5,018 bases of DNA. It comes from Cyanobacteria bacterium UBA11370 (GTDB taxonomy: Bacteria > Cyanobacteriota > Cyanobacteriia > Cyanobacteriales > Coleofasciculaceae). The stretch covers positions 34,588 to 39,605 of the forward strand of contig DNGI01000243.1 in assembly GCA_003486645.1 (NCBI GenBank), given 5' to 3'. Made by a program: the position numbers and the translations under genes. The notes beneath the pieces were generated by a model. It did not search any database, was not told the origin of the DNA, and worked only from the letters and a program-made list of their open reading frames with translations. This document shows, piece by piece, positions 1-5,018 of this stretch. Numbering within the stretch: the first letter of the stretch is position 1; every line of letters starts with the position of its first letter.

Positions 1-19
1 ACCAACAACCAACAACCAA
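1..19. repeat. Edge of a tandem heptamer array (AACAACC), abutting the methyltransferase stop
   Basis: The plus strand reads ACCAACA twice and then ACCAA, a perfect 7-base period. It starts at the window edge, so the array may be longer to the left. It lies immediately after the TAA stop (20-22, read on the minus strand) of the methyltransferase gene, with no spacer. In that gene's mRNA it would read as a GGUUGUU repeat. It is the exact reverse complement of part of the array at 1212-1260. Heptamer tandem repeats are known in cyanobacterial genomes, but I cannot name this exact family with certainty. Confidence 0.85.
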
Positions 20-1210
20 TTATCCCGGAGTTAACAAAATTAACTGTTGTTTCAGGAGTGATCGCACTCCTTCCAACCCCAACTTCCCATCCATCAAAAT
101 CTGTCCCACCGTTCTCTGTTGTTCTGAGTTGGCATCACAAGCTTGCAAAAATTCCAACTCGTCTTCTGATAAACTAATAATTTGATAATCGCAGTTAAAT
201 AAAGATTTACTCGGCCATCCATCCATACAAGGATTGCGTTCTGGAATTGCGCCTAAAAGCTCCTCATCCGTTGACCAATCTGCTTTAACTAAAGGTGTAC
301 GTCCCAAGAAAAACTCGTAATGAGATACTTCCGGATCTAATAATTCAATTAAGCGATAAATCTCCCGACTGTTCAACCCCTTAGCACGTTCCAGCAGTTC
401 TTCATTTTTGCCTACTAATCGCTCCAACTGCCAGTAACTCGGATTAGAAAAGCCAATAAATTCCAACCCCGACGCATCAATTAACTCAAATAATGTTTCG
501 ATATTGTAATCAATTTCTTGGGGATGAACATACATATCTGCAAAGTTAGCATCCCGTTGATTTTCCCACGACCAACGTTCCTTCTCTCGCTTGACAATGC
601 GATTATTTTCTGGTAAAGATTCAAATAACATTCGCCCAACCTTAACCCCATCCTGGTAGTCGCCGCGCTTGTCACCTTGAAGAAGAGCGATCGCCTTCTG
701 CATGAGCTGAATTTCCCACCGTCCCAACTCGGCATAGACAAAAATATGCATCAACCCTCCAGGTGCTAACTTCCCAGCTAAAGCTTGAATCCCGCGAATC
801 GGATCGGGCAAATGATGCAACACGCCAACACAATTAATTAAATCGAACTCACCCTCAAGTTGCTCAACATCATACAAACTTAAGTGATGAAATTGTACGC
901 GATCGGCTCCTGATCGACGACACCGCTCCTTTGCGACATCCAACGCACCCGCACTTAAATCAATTCCTACCACCGACGCTTCAGGATTGAGGTGAACCAA
1001 ATACTCCGTCCCCACCCCCGTCCCACACCCTGCATCTAAAATTCGGATATCCTGTTGAATAGGTTTCTGACCCGTGCAAAAACTATAAGCGGCTAACCAA
1101 TTCCAGCGCCAATTATATCCAGGCGGTGGCTCATCCAGTAGAGGCTCTGGTGGAAAAGGATAAGTATTGTACAGCCGCTCTACAGCAGCACTCGCATCGT
1201 GGTTTGTCAT
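20..1210 (-). CDS. cpcM: Class I SAM-dependent methyltransferase, probable phycobiliprotein beta-subunit asparagine methyltransferase CpcM
   Basis: This 396-residue cytosolic protein has no signal peptide or membrane segment. A Rossmann methyltransferase core spans about residues 50-160: motif I ILDAGCGTG (57-65), an acidic ribose-binding residue D84 in VGIDLS, motif IV FDLINCVGVLHHLPDP (122-137) and LAPGG (148-152). The N-terminus has a YPFPPEPLLDEPPPGYNWRW block (17-36). About 235 residues follow the core; the last 50 look helical, possibly winged-helix-like. CpcM transfers a methyl group from SAM to the side-chain amide of a conserved Asn (about 71/72) in CpcB and ApcB. I assign it from overall length, the N-terminal block and its divergent position next to apcE; I recall that cpcM also adjoins apcE in Synechococcus 7002 but could not check. 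A generic methyltransferase is the alternative. The start is the only option: upstream sequence is repeat without ATG, GTG or TTG, with an in-frame TAA at 1261-1259. No Shine-Dalgarno is visible. Certain as a methyltransferase, moderate as CpcM. Confidence 0.72.
   Translation of the reverse strand: MTNHDASAAVERLYNTYPFPPEPLLDEPPPGYNWRWNWLAAYSFCTGQKPIQQDIRILDAGCGTGVGTEYLVHLNPEASVVGIDLSAGALDVAKERCRRSGADRVQFHHLSLYDVEQLEGEFDLINCVGVLHHLPDPIRGIQALAGKLAPGGLMHIFVYAELGRWEIQLMQKAIALLQGDKRGDYQDGVKVGRMLFESLPENNRIVKREKERWSWENQRDANFADMYVHPQEIDYNIETLFELIDASGLEFIGFSNPSYWQLERLVGKNEELLERAKGLNSREIYRLIELLDPEVSHYEFFLGRTPLVKADWSTDEELLGAIPERNPCMDGWPSKSLFNCDYQIISLSEDELEFLQACDANSEQQRTVGQILMDGKLGLEGVRSLLKQQLILLTPG
687..694. 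repeat. HIP1 octamer inside the methyltransferase gene
   Basis: A perfect GCGATCGC palindrome. HIP1 is a highly over-represented octamer in many cyanobacterial genomes, so it supports the taxonomic assignment. No specific function is implied for this site. Confidence 0.9.
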
Positions 1211-1211
1211 G

Positions 1212-1260
1212 GGTTGTTGGTTGTTAGTTGTTGGTTGTTGGTTGTTGGTTGTTGGTTGTT
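1212..1260. repeat. Tandem heptamer array, seven copies of GGTTGTT (AACAACC on the minus strand)
   Basis: Forty-nine bases made of exactly seven heptamers. Six are GGTTGTT and the third (1226-1232) is AGTTGTT. It ends one base before the methyltransferase ATG (1210-1208), so on the minus strand it forms the untranslated leader just before the start codon: CA-rich, with no purine-rich ribosome site. Reading back from the start, the frame stays open through the array and closes with TAA at 1261-1259, and no start codon occurs inside it. It is inverted relative to the arrays at 1-19 and 1344-1358. On the plus strand its evenly spaced GG pairs could also form a two-tetrad G-quadruplex. Confidence 0.95.
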
Positions 1261-1324
1261 AAGCTGCTCTTGCCTATTCAATTTTCTCTACAGCCCATAA
1301 CTCATTCCCCATTTTTGTTATCAC

Positions 1325-1358
1325 AAACAACAAATAACAAACGACCAACAACCAACAA
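1325..1358. repeat. Degenerate AACAACC-type array, third copy
   Basis: This is a run of AAC/CAA-rich units. Its last 15 bases (1344-1358) keep the perfect heptamer period and are the exact reverse complement of part of the 1212-1260 array. The earlier part (ACAAACAACAAATAACAAA) has lost strict period. Orientation matches the array at 1-19. In a minus-strand transcript starting upstream of it, the 15-base part could pair with the 1212-1260 array across a loop of about 83 bases or more. Confidence 0.7.
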
Positions 1359-1389
1359 GAAATGTAACAAAACTTATGATTTTCTCAGC

Positions 1390-1407
1390 AATGGGATCTA
1401 ATCCATT
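1390..1407. promoter_or_regulatory. Imperfect dyad, possible operator upstream of the apcE promoter
   Basis: AATGG (1390-1394) and CCATT (1403-1407) are perfectly complementary arms around an 8-base centre, in which one more pair matches. The dyad overlaps or abuts the -35 position of the candidate apcE promoter, where a regulator could contact RNA polymerase. No known regulator consensus was matched. An 18-base dyad of this quality can occur by chance, so this is only a candidate. Confidence 0.3.
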
Positions 1408-1434
1408 ATTATGTCTCTGTTATGACTCTATAAA
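1406..1434 (+). promoter_or_regulatory. Candidate sigma70-type promoter for apcE
   Basis: TATAAA at 1429-1434 matches five of six bases of the -10 consensus. Seventeen bases upstream is TTATTA (1406-1411), which matches only three of six of the -35 consensus. Cyanobacterial promoters often have poor -35 elements. Transcription would start near 1441 and give a leader of about 240 nt. Alternatives are TATGAC (1421-1426) with an upstream TG, and TATACA (1451-1456). The sequence alone cannot choose between them. Confidence 0.35.
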
Positions 1435-1456
1435 AGCGTGGCTTGTTTTCTATACA

Positions 1457-1480
1457 CTTCTTAACAAATGAGTTAAGGGG
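1457..1480 (+). promoter_or_regulatory. Short hairpin/palindrome at the start of the apcE leader
   Basis: CTTAAC (1460-1465) and GTTAAG (1472-1477) are perfectly complementary around a 6-base loop, AAATGA. In RNA the stem extends by two U-G pairs and a C-G pair, giving nine pairs from 1457 to 1480. As DNA it could be an operator. As RNA it would compete with pairing of GTTAAG to 1642-1647. Confidence 0.45.
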
Positions 1481-1543
1481 ATCAGAAACGTTTTAATCTA
1501 GATGCTGACCTGGTTTAGCTAGGGCATTTGCCTATTGATGAGC

Positions 1544-1571
1544 TTCGTAGGGATATCCTCTCCGAATTTTT
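1544..1571 (+). terminator. Terminator-like hairpin with U tract inside the apcE leader
   Basis: TTCG (1544-1547) pairs with CGAA (1563-1566). After one mismatch, AGGG (1549-1552) pairs with CTCT (1558-1561) using one G-U pair, which leaves a 5-base loop. Five T residues follow directly (1567-1571). The layout is that of a weak intrinsic terminator, about 115 bases before the apcE start, so it could act as an attenuator. The stem is short with a mismatch, so chance is a real alternative. Confidence 0.3.
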
Positions 1572-1665
1572 GGCATCGGTCAGGAAAACCTCTATCAGCC
1601 TAAAGTAAGCGCAAGTGAGCCATACGGGCATCCAGGTCAGGCTTAACACAGTAGCAATAGTCAAT

Positions 1666-1670
1666 GGGAG
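1666..1670 (+). promoter_or_regulatory. Ribosome binding site of apcE
   Basis: GGGAG lies before the ATG at 1684 with a 13-base gap, longer than the usual 5-9. An in-frame TGA at 1675-1677, between this site and the ATG, rules out any start further upstream. Confidence 0.6.
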
Positions 1671-1677
1671 CGTTTGA

Positions 1678-4974
<3,297 letters not shown>

Positions 4975-5018
4975 GTGAGAGGGTGAGGGGGTGAGGGGGT
5001 GAGAGGGTGAGAGGGTGA
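4975..5018. repeat. Tandem octamer array GTGAGRGG, at least 5.5 copies, abutting the apcE stop
   Basis: Forty-four bases with a perfect 8-base period: units GTGAGAGG, GTGAGGGG, GTGAGGGG, GTGAGAGG, GTGAGAGG and a partial GTGA cut by the window end. It begins at the first base after the TAA stop. Five runs of three or more G (4981, 4987, 4995, 5005 and 5013 onward), separated by 3-5 bases, satisfy the G-quadruplex pattern on the coding strand, so it could form in the mRNA. Each unit contains TGA and the period is not a multiple of three, so stops occur in all three frames. Confidence 0.93.

Noticed and set aside
55..70. Hairpin GGAGTG-ATCG-CACTCC near the 3' end of the methyltransferase gene
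   Set aside because: It lies within the coding sequence and lacks a following T tract on either strand, so it is not a convincing terminator. The codons explain it.
481..741. Alternative minus-strand open frame of 86 codons within the methyltransferase gene
   Set aside because: It overlaps the conserved methyltransferase frame in another phase and has no independent support.
1212..1358. Possible CRISPR array or insertion sequence ends
   Set aside because: The repeats are 7 bases with no spacers, there is no transposase, no target duplication is visible, and no cas genes are present.
1362..1369. Single GTTACATT on the minus strand, matching one half of the RpaB HLR1 motif
   Set aside because: HLR1 needs two direct half-sites two bases apart. 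Neither neighbouring octamer matches.
1364..1377. NtcA-like site GTA-N8-TAT
   Set aside because: It differs from GTA-N8-TAC at the last base, and no good -10 element lies at the expected distance downstream.
1468..1476. Minimal upstream open frame ATG AGT TAA in the apcE leader
   Set aside because: Two codons with no ribosome site. It falls in the loop of a palindrome and is expected by chance.
4975..5018. Short open frames beginning at GTG within the octamer array
   Set aside because: Every unit has TGA and the 8-base period places stops in all frames, so no translated product is plausible.

Overview
The window comes from a phycobilisome-containing cyanobacterium. It holds two complete, divergently oriented protein genes, separated by about 470 bases of regulatory and repeat DNA. 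The evidence for a cyanobacterium is a full-length phycobilisome core-membrane linker gene (apcE), three perfect HIP1 octamers (GCGATCGC) in 5 kb, and short tandem repeats of the kind common in larger, often filamentous, cyanobacterial genomes. I cannot assign a genus.

Layout. Positions 1-19 are the edge of a tandem heptamer array. Positions 20-1210 (minus strand) encode a class I SAM-dependent methyltransferase of 396 residues, most likely CpcM, the phycobiliprotein asparagine methyltransferase. Positions 1212-1260 are seven exact-period heptamers that begin one base before its start codon, in the orientation opposite to the array after its stop. Positions 1261-1683 hold a third, degenerate heptamer array, a candidate apcE promoter and operator-like dyad, and a probable long apcE leader. 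That leader has strikingly complementary segments, including one terminator-like hairpin. Positions 1684-4974 (plus strand) encode ApcE, 1096 residues: one chromophore-binding domain with a loop insertion, then four linker (REP) domains. Positions 4975-5018 are an octamer array, GTGAGRGG, that starts at the first base after the apcE stop and runs off the window.

How they fit together. ApcE scaffolds the allophycocyanin core, anchors the phycobilisome to the thylakoid membrane and carries the terminal energy-emitting bilin. Four REP domains predict a five-cylinder core. CpcM methylates a conserved asparagine of phycobiliprotein beta subunits, which tunes energy transfer in the same antenna, so the divergent pair makes functional sense. 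Allophycocyanin genes (apcA, apcB, apcC) would be the usual genes next downstream, but they lie outside the window.

The genes themselves are well-known families, and I see no clear new protein system. The parts worth a second look are non-coding: the inverted heptamer arrays that bracket the methyltransferase gene, the switch-like apcE leader, and the G-rich array touching the apcE stop codon.
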